A stretch of DNA of 64,000 nucleotides from positions 72,492-136,491 of the forward strand of contig CAWELN010000025.1 in assembly GCA_963809795.1 (NCBI GenBank). The letters are read 5' to 3'. The stretch comes from DASUAS01 sp963809795 (lineage in GTDB: Bacteria; Actinomycetota; Acidimicrobiia; IMCC26256; DASPTH01). The notes beneath the pieces were generated by a model that made no database searches, was not told the origin of the DNA, and saw only the letters and a list, made by a program, of their open reading frames with translations. The position numbers were made by a program, and so were the translations under genes. Of this stretch, positions 7,842-16,084 are shown piece after piece (position 1 is the stretch's first letter; every line of letters begins with the position of its first letter).

Positions 7842-9224
7842 TCAGGTGCGGGGCTTGGCCTTCCGGTTCCGGGCCCGTTCGCGGTAGTCCTGCGCCCCGC
7901 CCTCGGGCGGCTCGACCTCGAGCACGAGGCCCTCGACGGCCACCACCTTCACCGGGTCGCCGGCCCGGATCGGTGTGGCCCGGTTGGTCCGGGCCCGCCA
8001 GCGGGCGCCTCGGATCAGCACCACGCCGTCGGGGTCCACCGCGACCTCGGCGGTGCCGTCCTCGCCGATCATTCCCTCGCGGCCCACCGTCGGCGTCGAG
8101 AAGCGCGCCCGGATCATGGCGGTCATGCCGCCGAGCATGAACAACAACGTCCCCACGATGACCACGAGGAACACCCACCACGCCGGGCGGAGTTGCGAGG
8201 CCCCGCTGTACAGGAACCAGGAGCCGGTGACGAGCGAGGCCGTCCCGATGAACGTCCACGGCCCGAGACCGCCCGCCTGCACGTCGATGGCGAAACCGAA
8301 CATCGAGAGGAAGAGGAGCGCGAGCGCCCACCAGTGCACCGGGAGGTGGGAGAAGCCCACGAACGCGCCGACGACGCACAGCGCGCCGACCAGTCCGGCC
8401 AGGCCGATGGACGCGGTGTAGAACTCGAACACGATCAGCGCCAGGCCCGCCACGACCAGGAAGTACGCGATCGACGGACTGATCAGGCGGTGCAACAGCG
8501 AGTCGCCGAGTCCGAGCCGGTTGAACACCACGTCCTGGTTGGGCTGGCGCCGGCGGCCCGTGCCGGTGCCGATCACCTTCGCCGTCGAGAGCTTCACCGG
8601 ACCCGCGGCGGTGGTCACGGTCTTGCCGTCGAGCTGCACGATGACCTCGCCGACGGTCGGCCGGACGCCGTTCGTGGCACCGACGGAGCTCGCCGCGGCC
8701 GAGCCGAGCCGCGCGCCGGCGAGCTTCCGGGCGCCGTCGGGGTCGCGACCGTTGCGAGCGGCCAGCACGGCCAGGCGGTCGGCCACGCCGGCGCGGGTGC
8801 CGGCGTCCGGGTCGTCCAGGCGCACCGGGTGACCGGGCCCGGCGCCGGAACCCGGCGACACGTAGGCGACGTGGGCGGCCTCGAGGAGGATGGTGGCGGC
8901 GCCCTTGGCGTCGGCGCCCGACGGGCCGACCCACACCGCGATCGGCACGCGCGAGCGGTTGATGGCGCGGACGACGGTCTCGATGTTCGTGTCGATCGCG
9001 CCCGACGAGTCCAGCTGCAGGATCAGCAGCGTGGCCCGACTGTCGTTCGCTTCGTGGATGGCGTCGAGGACGAGCGAGACGTTGGGCGCGTCGAGGTAGC
9101 CCTCGACCTGGACGACGTCGATGCCGCGCCGGCCGACCGGCTTCGTCGCCGCGCCCGCCACCGCGTCGAGGGCGAGGAGCGAGCACGCGACCACGAGGAC
9201 GAGCAACGCGATGCGGCGTCGCAT
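7842..9224 (-). CDS. NfeD-family membrane protein with ClpP-like domain lacking the catalytic serine
   Basis: About 460 residues from the ATG at 9222-9224, which directly precedes a signal peptide (RRRIALLVLVVACSLLALD). A longer start at 9263 has a GAGG site but would overlap the divergent ATPase gene. Domains: an extracytoplasmic ClpP/NfeD protease-like part (about 35-215), four to five transmembrane helices (about 245-375) and a C-terminal OB-fold NfeD domain (GVVLIRGARWRA). In active NfeD proteases a serine sits in a GARAASAG-like motif; here the region reads GADAKGAAT, so the serine is replaced by glycine and proteolysis is unlikely. Probably a membrane-organising protein that works with SPFH/flotillin partners, none of which is visible here. 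Confidence 0.8.
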   Translation of the reverse strand: MRRRIALLVLVVACSLLALDAVAGAATKPVGRRGIDVVQVEGYLDAPNVSLVLDAIHEANDSRATLLILQLDSSGAIDTNIETVVRAINRSRVPIAVWVGPSGADAKGAATILLEAAHVAYVSPGSGAGPGHPVRLDDPDAGTRAGVADRLAVLAARNGRDPDGARKLAGARLGSAAASSVGATNGVRPTVGEVIVQLDGKTVTTAAGPVKLSTAKVIGTGTGRRRQPNQDVVFNRLGLGDSLLHRLISPSIAYFLVVAGLALIVFEFYTASIGLAGLVGALCVVGAFVGFSHLPVHWWALALLFLSMFGFAIDVQAGGLGPWTFIGTASLVTGSWFLYSGASQLRPAWWVFLVVIVGTLLFMLGGMTAMIRARFSTPTVGREGMIGEDGTAEVAVDPDGVVLIRGARWRARTNRATPIRAGDPVKVVAVEGLVLEVEPPEGGAQDYRERARNRKAKPRT

Positions 9225-9255
9225 CCGGTGCGCGATGAGGACTCCCGTAGCATCG

Positions 9256-10230
9256 ATGGACATGGACCTCGAGCGCTTCTGCGCGACCTCCCGGGTCGTG
9301 ATCGTGGCGGGCAAGGGTGGGGTCGGAAAGACGACGGTGACCGCCGCGCTGGCCACCGCAGCGGCCCGCACGGGCATGAGCGTGCTGATCGTCGAGGTCG
9401 AGGGCAAATCGGGGCTCGCATCCTGTTTCGGCGAGTCGGCGCTCACCTACGAGGAAGCGGAGCTCCGGCCGGGGGTGCGGGCGCGCACCCTCACTCCCGA
9501 CGACGCCCTGCTCGAGTACCTCGACGACCACGGTATGCGACGGATCTCGAAACGGCTCAGTCGGTCGGGGGTGCTCGACGTGGTCGCCACCGCCGTCCCC
9601 GGTATGCGCGACATCCTCGTGCTGGGCAAGGTGAAGCAGCTGGAGCGGGCCAACGCCGCCGACCTGATCATCCTCGACGCGCCCGCCGCCGGGCACGCGG
9701 TCAGCTTCCTCCTCTCGGCGCGGGGGCTGCTCGACGCGGTGCGCGTCGGTGCGATCAACCGCCAGGCGGCCGAGGTGGTGGAGCTCCTCAGCGACCCTGC
9801 CCGCTGCCAGGTCATGCTCGTCACCCTGCCCGAGGAAACCCCGGTCAACGAGCTGATCGAGACCGCCTACGCGGTCGAGGACCGCGCCGGCGTCGCGCTC
9901 GGCCCCATCGCGGTGAACTGCTGCGTGCCGCCGCTCGGCCCCGCCGGCGGCGCGCTCCGTGACGAAGACGGCGTGCGTGCCGATGCGGTCGCAGCGGGGC
10001 TCACGCTCGACGACGGCGAGGTGCGGGCGCTCGCCGACGCGGCCGCGTTCCGCGACGATCTCGCTCGACGGCAAGCCGACCAGTGCGCGCGGCTCGCCGA
10101 GCGGCTCCCGCTCCCCCAGCTCCGGCTGCCCTTCTTCTTCACCGCCGACGTCGGGCCGGCCGAGATCGAGATCCTGGCCGACGAGCTGACCGCGGGCATC
10201 ACCAGTCTCGACGACGTGGCGGCCCGATGA
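9256..10230 (+). CDS. ArsA/Get3-like anion-transporting-type ATPase, first subunit
   Basis: 324 residues; ATG at 9256, with a second at 9262. Deviant Walker A GKGGVGKTT at about residues 18-26, a VEVEGKSGLA switch-like region and IILDAPAAGHA Walker B. It is followed by a second ArsA-like gene overlapping by 4 bases. Such pairs are conserved in actinobacteria; in Mycobacterium the matching pair (Rv3679/Rv3680) forms a Get3-like complex next to whiB4. A role in arsenite export is unlikely, since no arsB or arsR-ars operon is nearby; membrane-protein or small-molecule handling is more likely. Divergent from the NfeD-like gene with a very short gap. Confidence 0.88.
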   Translation: MDMDLERFCATSRVVIVAGKGGVGKTTVTAALATAAARTGMSVLIVEVEGKSGLASCFGESALTYEEAELRPGVRARTLTPDDALLEYLDDHGMRRISKRLSRSGVLDVVATAVPGMRDILVLGKVKQLERANAADLIILDAPAAGHAVSFLLSARGLLDAVRVGAINRQAAEVVELLSDPARCQVMLVTLPEETPVNELIETAYAVEDRAGVALGPIAVNCCVPPLGPAGGALRDEDGVRADAVAAGLTLDDGEVRALADAAAFRDDLARRQADQCARLAERLPLPQLRLPFFFTADVGPAEIEILADELTAGITSLDDVAAR

Positions 10231-11354
10231 CCGCCATCGCCGACCTCGTCGACCAGCGCCACATCCTGATCTGCTGCGGGACCGGTGGCGTGGGCAAGAC
10301 GACGACCGCGGCGACGCTCGCCATCGAGGGCGCGCGGCGCGGGCGTGACAGCGTCGTCGTCACCATCGACCCCGCCAAGCGGCTCGCCAACACCCTCGGG
10401 CTCGAGCACCTCTCCAACTCTCCGCACGAGATCCCGCGCGACATCTGGGATCCCGAGCGGGACGCCACTCCGGGTGGGCATCTGCACGCGCTGATGCTCG
10501 ACACCGAGACCACGTTCGACCAGCTCATCCTGACCTACGCGCTCGACGACGAGCAGGCACAACGCATCCTCGAGAACCGCTTCTACCGCAACATCGCCGG
10601 CGCCCTCTCGGGCACGCAGGAGTACATGGCGATGGAGAAGCTGTACGAGCTCCACGACCGCGGCGGGTTCGACCTCATCGTGGTCGACACGCCGCCGACC
10701 CGTCACGCGCTCGACTTCCTCGACGCGCCCCGCCGGCTCACACGGATGCTCGACAACCGCGTCTTCCGCTTCCTCATGGTGCCGACCCGTACCACGCTGC
10801 GGGTGGGCACGGTGGCGGCCCAGGCGTTCCTCCGCACCATCTCGCGTGTCGTCGGCACGGAGCCGGTCGACGACGTCGTCGCCTTCTTCCGCGCGTTCGA
10901 GGGGATGGAAGAAGGCTTCCGCGACCGGGCCGCGGAGGTGATGCAGCTCCTCGCCGCCGACGAGACCGCCTTCGTCTTGATCACGTCGCCGCGGCGGGAC
11001 GCGGTGGAAGAGGCGGAGTACTTCGCGCAACGGCTCGCCGACGGGGAGTTCGCGGTCGACGCGCTCGTGGTCAACCGGGTGCACGGCCAGTACTCCGGCG
11101 TGGCGCCGGACGTGCTGCGGACACGCGCGCTCGAGCTCGGCGCGGAGCCCGGCGACGCCGCGGCGCGGCTCGCACTGCGCTACGAGAACCTCGCCGAATT
11201 CGAGGACGTCGCGGGCCGGGAACGGCGCGAGCTCTCCGGGCTCGAGGAGCGGATCGGCGACGCGTCGGTGGCGCACGTGCCCGAGCTCGGCCACGACGTG
11301 CACGACTTCACCGCGCTCCGGGCAGTTGCCGACCATCTGCTGGCCGCGGGCTGA
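10227..11354 (+). CDS. ArsA/Get3-like ATPase, second subunit
   Basis: 375 residues; the ATG at 10227 overlaps the stop of the first ATPase (ATGA), which implies translational coupling and a joint complex. Motifs: GTGGVGKTTTAATLA (Walker A, about residues 18-32), TIDPAKRLANTLGL (the DPA switch found in Get3/ArsA) and VVDTPPTRHALDFLDAP (Walker B). The DPAKR-LANTLGL switch is more canonical than in the first subunit, suggesting this is the main hydrolysing subunit. Intact and of normal length for the actinobacterial family. Confidence 0.9.
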   Translation: MTAIADLVDQRHILICCGTGGVGKTTTAATLAIEGARRGRDSVVVTIDPAKRLANTLGLEHLSNSPHEIPRDIWDPERDATPGGHLHALMLDTETTFDQLILTYALDDEQAQRILENRFYRNIAGALSGTQEYMAMEKLYELHDRGGFDLIVVDTPPTRHALDFLDAPRRLTRMLDNRVFRFLMVPTRTTLRVGTVAAQAFLRTISRVVGTEPVDDVVAFFRAFEGMEEGFRDRAAEVMQLLAADETAFVLITSPRRDAVEEAEYFAQRLADGEFAVDALVVNRVHGQYSGVAPDVLRTRALELGAEPGDAAARLALRYENLAEFEDVAGRERRELSGLEERIGDASVAHVPELGHDVHDFTALRAVADHLLAAG

Positions 11355-11418
11355 GCCCGCGGCCGAGACCCGTCGTCCACCTCCGGTGACGGCGTTGCCG
11401 ACGGCTAGCGTTCGCCGG

Positions 11419-11808
11419 ATGAGCACGATCGTCGTCGCCGCCGACGCCCGGTGGGTCCGGGACCTGGTCAAGTCTTCGTGCACCGGCCCCGGCCAGGAGG
11501 TCCTCGAGGTCACCCGGGGCCAGGACGTGCGGACCGTCGTCGGCGAGCACAGCCCCGACCTGGTGATCCTCGACATGCAGATCGCCAACATGGGCGGCCT
11601 GGCGGTGACCATCGACCTTCGTCTCGAGAGCTCGGCCGGGCGGATCCCCGACGTGTCGATCCTGCTCCTGCTCGACCGGGAGGCCGACCGCTTCCTGGCC
11701 AAGCGGGTCGACGCCGACGCCGAGCTGGTGAAGCCGGTCGACCCCGGCACCTTGCGCCGCACCGTCGACCGACTACTGGCTCGGGAACCGGAATCGACCG
11801 TCGGATAG
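11419..11808 (+). CDS. Stand-alone response-regulator receiver domain protein
   Basis: 129 residues with a CheY-like fold: an acidic pair near the N-terminus (VVAADARW, one acid replaced by Ala), the phospho-acceptor Asp in VILDMQIANMGGL and the conserved lysine in ELVKPVDPGTL. No output domain and no sensor kinase are nearby. The acidic pocket is reduced, so phosphorylation may be weak. The last 20 bases of the gene, including its stop, are repeated 62 bases downstream, just before the tRNA-Pro gene. Confidence 0.75.
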   Translation: MSTIVVAADARWVRDLVKSSCTGPGQEVLEVTRGQDVRTVVGEHSPDLVILDMQIANMGGLAVTIDLRLESSAGRIPDVSILLLLDREADRFLAKRVDADAELVKPVDPGTLRRTVDRLLAREPESTVG

Positions 11809-11870
11809 GAGATGCAGCGCAGCCGTGCCCGGACGGGCGGGACGGCGGAGCGGAATCGACCGTCGGATAG
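11789..11870 (+). repeat. 20-bp direct repeat flanking the gap before tRNA-Pro
   Basis: The sequence at 11789-11808 (3' end of the receiver-domain gene) recurs exactly at 11851-11870. Just after the first copy, GATGCAGCGCAG at 11812-11823 resembles the first bases of the tRNA-Pro gene (GATGTAGCGCAG). This looks like a short local duplication of the gene end together with the tRNA start. Confidence 0.7.
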
Positions 11871-11886
11871 CATCACTGGTCCCCTT

Positions 11887-11964
11887 CGGGATGTAGCGCA
11901 GTTTGGTTAGCGCGCAGCGTTCGGGACGCTGAGGTCCCGGGTTCAAATCCCGGCATCCCGACCA
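11887..11964 (+). tRNA. tRNA-Pro (anticodon CGG)
   Basis: A full cloverleaf can be drawn: acceptor CGGGATG pairs with CATCCCG, D-arm GCGC/GCGC, anticodon stem CAGCG/CGCTG around the loop TTCGGGA (anticodon CGG), T-arm CCGGG-TTCAAAT-CCCGG, and an encoded ACCA end. CGG reads the CCG proline codon, abundant in this GC-rich genome. A hairpin terminator follows at 11980. Confidence 0.97.
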
Positions 11965-11979
11965 TCGAAGGTGCAGGTC

Positions 11980-12001
11980 AGCGGGGGTTCGCGCCCCCGC
12001 T
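11980..12001 (+). terminator. Rho-independent-type terminator after tRNA-Pro
   Basis: An 8-bp stem of five G-C pairs plus a GC-rich base (11980-11987 with 11994-12001) encloses TTCGCG and is followed by a T-rich run (actgctttct). It lies 16 bases after the tRNA CCA. The rest of the gap to 12161 holds a short GAGTCC/GGACTC palindrome and no gene that I can support. Confidence 0.7.
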
Positions 12002-12161
12002 ACTGCTTTCTCAGGCCGATTCCATCGCGCGCGTCCGGCTTGTGAGTCCGAGGACTCTTGCGGTCCTCGTGGTAAACGACGAACGTCTGTGACATCCCGT
12101 CAGCGGCGAGGAAGGCTCCTGTGGATCGCACGGGGCATTGCTGCCCGGAGGAGGTTGCCTG

Positions 12162-12329
12162 ATGCAACGCCAAGCGACACCGCGGAGCAATCGTCGGACC
12201 ACCCGGGTGATCGTGCTGCTCGCCATCGCGGTCGTCGGCTTCGTCGCCTACGTCTACAAGGAGTCTTCGCCGTCACCGCCGCCGCCGACGCCAGTGCCCG
12301 TGCCGACCGTCGCCCCGGCCGCGCCGTGA
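12162..12329 (+). CDS. Small single-pass membrane protein with Pro-rich tail
   Basis: 55 residues from the ATG at 12162, preceded by a strong GGAGGAGG site. A basic N-terminus (RSNRRTTR) leads into one transmembrane helix (VIVLLAIAVVGFVAYVY), then an outward proline/valine-rich tail ending in VPTVAPAAP. No known family. It ends 9 bases before the NmrA-like gene and may be co-transcribed with it. Confidence 0.6.
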   Translation: MQRQATPRSNRRTTRVIVLLAIAVVGFVAYVYKESSPSPPPPTPVPVPTVAPAAP

Positions 12330-12338
12330 GGGCGGGCG

Positions 12339-13256
12339 ATGGCTGAGCCTGGCCTCATCCTGGTGACCGGTGCCGGCGGCGGCGTCGCCGACGTGGGCGG
12401 CAAGGTGGTGGCGTTCCTGCGTGAGCGCGACCGCGCCGTACGAGCGATGGTGCACCACGATGGCGACGGCGCCGATGCCCTGCGCGCGCTCGGCGCCGAC
12501 GTGGTCGTCGGTGACCTGACGCGCCCAGGAGATGTCGCGACGGCCCTCGACTCGGTCCAACGGATGTTCTTCAGCATGAGCGTGTCGCCGTCGTACCTCG
12601 AGGCCGCCGCCACCGTTGCGACGGTGGCCCGTGCCGTCGGCGACCTGGATGCACTCGTCGCCATCTCCCAGTTGACCGTGTCCCAGATGGACGCGCTCAG
12701 CATGAGCGAGTCACACCATCAGCGGCAGCACTTCCTGGCGGAGCAGGTGCTGAACTGGTCTGGGCTTCCGGTCGTGGTCGTTCGCCCGACGATCTTCTTG
12801 GACACTCCGTTGTTCACGACCATCGCCGCGGCGACCATCGCCGACAGCGGCACCATCCGGCTGCCATTCGGGACCGGTCGCACGTCGCCGATCGTGTCCG
12901 ACGACGTGGCGCGGGTGGTCGCGACGATCCTGGCCGACCCGGGGCCGTATCTCGGCCGGGTCGTCGAGCTGACCGGCCCCCGGTCGCAGGACATGAACGG
13001 CGTCGCCGAGGAATACGCCCGCGCGCTGGGCCGACCGGTTTCCTACGTCGACGTCCCGTGGGAGACCTGGGCCGAGCACGTGCTCGCACACGCCGGGTTC
13101 CCACCGTACGTCGAGGAGCACATCGCGACCGTGGCCCGGCTCCATCGCGAGAATCGGTACGACCGCCAGACCGACACGGTCGAGGAAATCACCGGCCAAC
13201 CCGCCGAGTCCGTCGAGCACTTCGTCGCGCGGCGACGCGACCTGTTCGCCGAGTGA
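12339..13256 (+). CDS. NmrA-like NAD(P)-binding protein
   Basis: 305 residues, atypical short-chain dehydrogenase/NmrA fold. The N-terminal nucleotide loop is unusual (VTGAGGGVADVGGKVV); then ALGADVVVGDLTRPGDV and VVRPTIFLDTPLF, with late AEEYARALGRPVSYVDV typical of NmrA/QorB-like proteins. These sense or use NAD(P) or reduce quinones; the Tyr-x-x-x-Lys catalytic pair of true SDRs is not evident. It starts 9 bases after the small membrane gene. Confidence 0.75.
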   Translation: MAEPGLILVTGAGGGVADVGGKVVAFLRERDRAVRAMVHHDGDGADALRALGADVVVGDLTRPGDVATALDSVQRMFFSMSVSPSYLEAAATVATVARAVGDLDALVAISQLTVSQMDALSMSESHHQRQHFLAEQVLNWSGLPVVVVRPTIFLDTPLFTTIAAATIADSGTIRLPFGTGRTSPIVSDDVARVVATILADPGPYLGRVVELTGPRSQDMNGVAEEYARALGRPVSYVDVPWETWAEHVLAHAGFPPYVEEHIATVARLHRENRYDRQTDTVEEITGQPAESVEHFVARRRDLFAE

Positions 13257-13315
13257 TGTGGGAACACCCGGAGGAGATTGTCTCAGCCGATGTTCTCTGA
13301 CATCATCCCGGGCCT

Positions 13316-13990
13316 GTGACCACCAAGCCGGTCGTGGTGCTGTTCGACGTCGACGAGACGTTGGTGCACACCGGCGGCGCCGGGGCACGCAGCTGGAACG
13401 CCGCGTTCGAAGGCGTCTACGGGCTGCCGGCCGACATCGGGCAGCACACCTCCGCCGGCGAGACCGATCCGCAGGTCGCACGCGAGACATTCCGGGGTGT
13501 GCTCGGTCGCGAGCCGGTCGGCGACGAGCTCGATCCGCTCTACGCCCGGTACCTCCTGCACATGAGCGACGACATCTGGGATTCGCCGCAGTATCGGATG
13601 CTGCCCGGAGCGGATGAGGTCCTCCAGCGCCTCGTCGACGCCGGCGTCATCCTCGGGATCGTCTCCGGTGCCATGGAAGGCGCGGCGCGAACCAAGTTGA
13701 TGCCGGCGAAGTTGAATCGGTTCTTCTTGTTCGGGGCCTACGGCTCGGACTCACCGGATCGGCCTGAACTGACGCGCATCGCCATAGAAAAAGCTGCGCA
13801 CCTGCACGTCGATCTGTCAGCCACGGACGTGTTCGTCGTGGGCGACACGCCCCTCGACATCGCCGCCGCGCATGCTGCGGGCGCGGTGTCGGTTGGCGTC
13901 GCAACCGGCAAGTACAGCAAGGCCGAGCTCGAGAGCGCAGGCGCGATGCACGTGCTCGGTTCCCTGGAGGATCCGTTCCCCGGCATCTGA
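13316..13990 (+). CDS. HAD-superfamily hydrolase (phosphoglycolate phosphatase-like)
   Basis: 224 residues from a GTG at 13316. HAD motif I is LFDVDETLVHT (nucleophile Asp and +2 Asp), motif II a Ser in IVSGAMEG, motif III a lysine region and motif IV VVGDTPLDIAAAHAAGA. The helical cap between residues 18 and 85 makes it a C1-cap HAD of the Gph/PgmB type. Substrate unknown. Confidence 0.82.
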   Translation: MTTKPVVVLFDVDETLVHTGGAGARSWNAAFEGVYGLPADIGQHTSAGETDPQVARETFRGVLGREPVGDELDPLYARYLLHMSDDIWDSPQYRMLPGADEVLQRLVDAGVILGIVSGAMEGAARTKLMPAKLNRFFLFGAYGSDSPDRPELTRIAIEKAAHLHVDLSATDVFVVGDTPLDIAAAHAAGAVSVGVATGKYSKAELESAGAMHVLGSLEDPFPGI

Positions 13991-14025
13991 AGCTGCACGC
14001 GGACCCTTGCCTCAAGGAGCGACCC

Positions 14026-15088
14026 ATGCCTGACGACCCAGGGTCAACGGATCTCCCGTCCGGGAGACCGGGCCTCATCCGCTCGATCGTCCACCGCCTC
14101 GCGGGGGAGGACGTCGCGCTCCCGGTCGAAGGTCGGCTTCCGTCGTTCGAGGGCGCGACGGGATGGCTCAACTCCGATCCGTTGACACCGGAAGGTCTTC
14201 GCGGCCGGGTCGTGCTCGTCGACTTCTGGACGTACACCTGCGTCAATTGGCTGCGCACGCTCCCCTACCTGCGCGCCTGGGCAGCCAAGTACCGGGACGA
14301 CGGCCTGACGGTGATCGGCGTGCACACGCCCGAGTTCGACTTCGAGGGAGACATCGACAACGTCATCACGCAGTCGAGCCGCCTCGGTGTGGAGTACCCG
14401 ATCGCGGTCGACAGCCGCTACGACGTTTGGCGCGCCTTCGCGAACCAATTCTGGCCGGCGCTGTACATCGCCGACGGGGAAGGCCGAATCCGGTTCCATC
14501 ACTTCGGCGAGGGCGAGTACCCGATGACCGAGATGGTCATCCAGCGGTTGCTGGTCGGCGACGGCGCCGACGGGGTCGAACAGGACCTGGTCATGGTCGA
14601 ACCTCACGGTCTGGAAGTGGCTGCTGACTGGCAGACGCTGCGGTCGCCGGAGACGTATGTCGGCTATCGCCAGAGCACCGGGTTCGTCCAGGAAGGTGTC
14701 GCGAGCTTCGACGAGCCTCGCGTCTACACGCTCCCGGGACCGCTTGCGCCTCAATGAGTGGGGACTCTCGGGGAACTGGTCGGTGGCCGGGAACGCCGCG
14801 GTCTCGACCGAGCCTGGCGGACGAATCGCCTTCCGATTCCACGCGCGCGACCTCAACCTCGTGATGGGTCCGACATCCCACGGCGCCTCGATCCCGTTCC
14901 GCGTGTACCTCGACGGTCAGCTCGCGAAGGACGAGCGCGGGAACGACGTGGATCCGGACGGCCGCGGCACGGTCAGCGACCAGCGCACCTACCAACTGAT
15001 CCGCCAACCCGGAGCGATTGCCGACCGCCTCTTCGAGGTCGAGTTTCTCGACGCCGGCGCCGAGGCGTACTGCTTCACCTTCGGCTGA
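14026..15088 (+). CDS. Thioredoxin-fold protein of the DipZ C-terminal type, split by a frameshift
   Basis: The first frame (14026-14757) encodes a thioredoxin/AhpC-like domain: VVLVDFWTYTCVNWLRTLPYL with a single cysteine (second position Trp, as in many relatives), GVHTPEFDFE and LYIADGEGRIRFHHFGEG. It stops after YTLPGPLAPQ. The +1-shifted frame carries straight on with LRLNEWGLSGNW, GRIAFRFHARDLNLVMGP and YCFTFG, ending at 15088, which is the usual C-terminal beta-sandwich of these proteins. The break is at about 14735-14745, in a CCGCTTGCGCC stretch. Corrected, the protein would be about 354 residues. A sequencing indel is as likely as a real mutation. Confidence 0.8.
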
Positions 15089-15119
15089 CCCCGGGCCGCA
15101 CCGACCCTCGCCGAACCGG

Positions 15120-16001
15120 TCACGAGCAGCCGAGCGCGCTCCGGAGCTTGACCAGGTTGTCGTCCATCACGCTGACGTAGGTCGCGCCGTGGCGGAGCTC
15201 GGTGTCGGTGAGCCCCTCGAGCGGGTTCAGCGTCTCGGTCTTGACTCCTGCTTCCCGAGCCAGGGTGTCGGCGATCCGGGGCGAGACGAGCGCCTCGGTG
15301 AACACGACCGTGACACCCAGGCGCTTCACCAGGTCGGAGAGCTGCCCGAGCCGCTTCGCGTCCGGCTCGGCGTCGGGCGAGAGCCCGGCCACACCCTCCT
15401 GGCGCAACCCGTAGCGCGCGGCCAGGTAGCCGAACGCCTCGTGCCCGGTCACGACGACCTTCCGCTTGCACGCCGCGAGACCGTTCGCGTAGCGCGTGTT
15501 CAGCGCCGCGAGCTCGGCGAGGAATTGCTGCGCGTTGCGCGCGTACACCGCTCGCCCCTTCGGATCCACCCGCGTGAGCTCACGCTGGACGGTGCGCACG
15601 ATCCCCTCCATTCGCACCGGGTCGAGCCAGATGTGCGGATCCTTGGTGCCGGGGCGCAGCAGGGACACCGTGGGACCGTCGCGTTGTTCCGCCGCCTTCT
15701 CGACCGCGGGCTGGAACCCCTGACCGAGGTCGACGACGAGGTCGGCGTCGAGGACCTTGTCGATCTGGTCGGGATTGAGCTCGAGGTCGTGCGGCTCGGC
15801 GCCCGCCGGGGTGAGGTTGGTGACGTCGACCCGGTCACCTCCGATGCGCTGCGCCGCGTACGCGACCGGATAGAAGGCGGCGACCACCGACCGCTTCGAG
15901 GCCGCCGCCGCGACTCCGGGCACGAGCCCGAGCACGAGCGCGGCCGCCACCACCGTCGCGATCCCCGTCGCCAACCCGCGGCCTGCCTTCCTGAGAACCA
16001 T
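15120..16001 (-). CDS. znuA: Zinc/manganese ABC transporter substrate-binding protein (ZnuA-like)
   Basis: 293 residues with a signal peptide (about 1-34). Cluster A-I fold with metal-site histidines in GAEPHDLEL, KDPHIWLDP and TGHEAFGYLA, followed by FTEALVSP and a late acidic residue. It captures zinc outside the membrane for an ABC importer. The permease and ATPase genes are not adjacent, so it is an orphan or works with genes elsewhere. The ATG at 15999-16001 lies inside a Zur-type inverted repeat, and there is no ribosome binding site, which suggests a leaderless, zinc-repressed transcript. Confidence 0.9.
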   Translation of the reverse strand: MVLRKAGRGLATGIATVVAAALVLGLVPGVAAAASKRSVVAAFYPVAYAAQRIGGDRVDVTNLTPAGAEPHDLELNPDQIDKVLDADLVVDLGQGFQPAVEKAAEQRDGPTVSLLRPGTKDPHIWLDPVRMEGIVRTVQRELTRVDPKGRAVYARNAQQFLAELAALNTRYANGLAACKRKVVVTGHEAFGYLAARYGLRQEGVAGLSPDAEPDAKRLGQLSDLVKRLGVTVVFTEALVSPRIADTLAREAGVKTETLNPLEGLTDTELRHGATYVSVMDDNLVKLRSALGCS

Positions 16002-16007
16002 TCTCAG
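15991..16007 (-). promoter_or_regulatory. Zur-box-like operator overlapping the znuA start codon
   Basis: A perfect inverted repeat with 7-bp arms (CTGAGAA / TTCTCAG) around a 3-base centre. Read on the gene strand it is TGAGAATGGTTCTCA, close to the actinobacterial Zur pattern TGAAAATGATTTTCA, including the central AAT-ATT-like spacing. The znuA ATG is within it. A TAGTCT -10-like element lies at 16009-16014, so the repressor would sit on the transcription start. Confidence 0.7.
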
Positions 16008-16084
16008 TAGACTAGACGATGCTCAGGCGCGCACGTCCAGCGACGACTCGGAGCGGAACTGACGACGTGTGCAAGGCTGCTCCG

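Noticed and set aside
12026..12161. A small gene in the gap after tRNA-Pro
   Set aside because: Short frames there lack a ribosome binding site and resemble nothing; only the frame starting at 12162 has a strong one.
16019..16084. A longer start for the Pycsar-effector-like gene
   Set aside because: The added residues are basic and low-complexity, and would begin inside the znuA promoter. The ATG at 16085 is the natural start.
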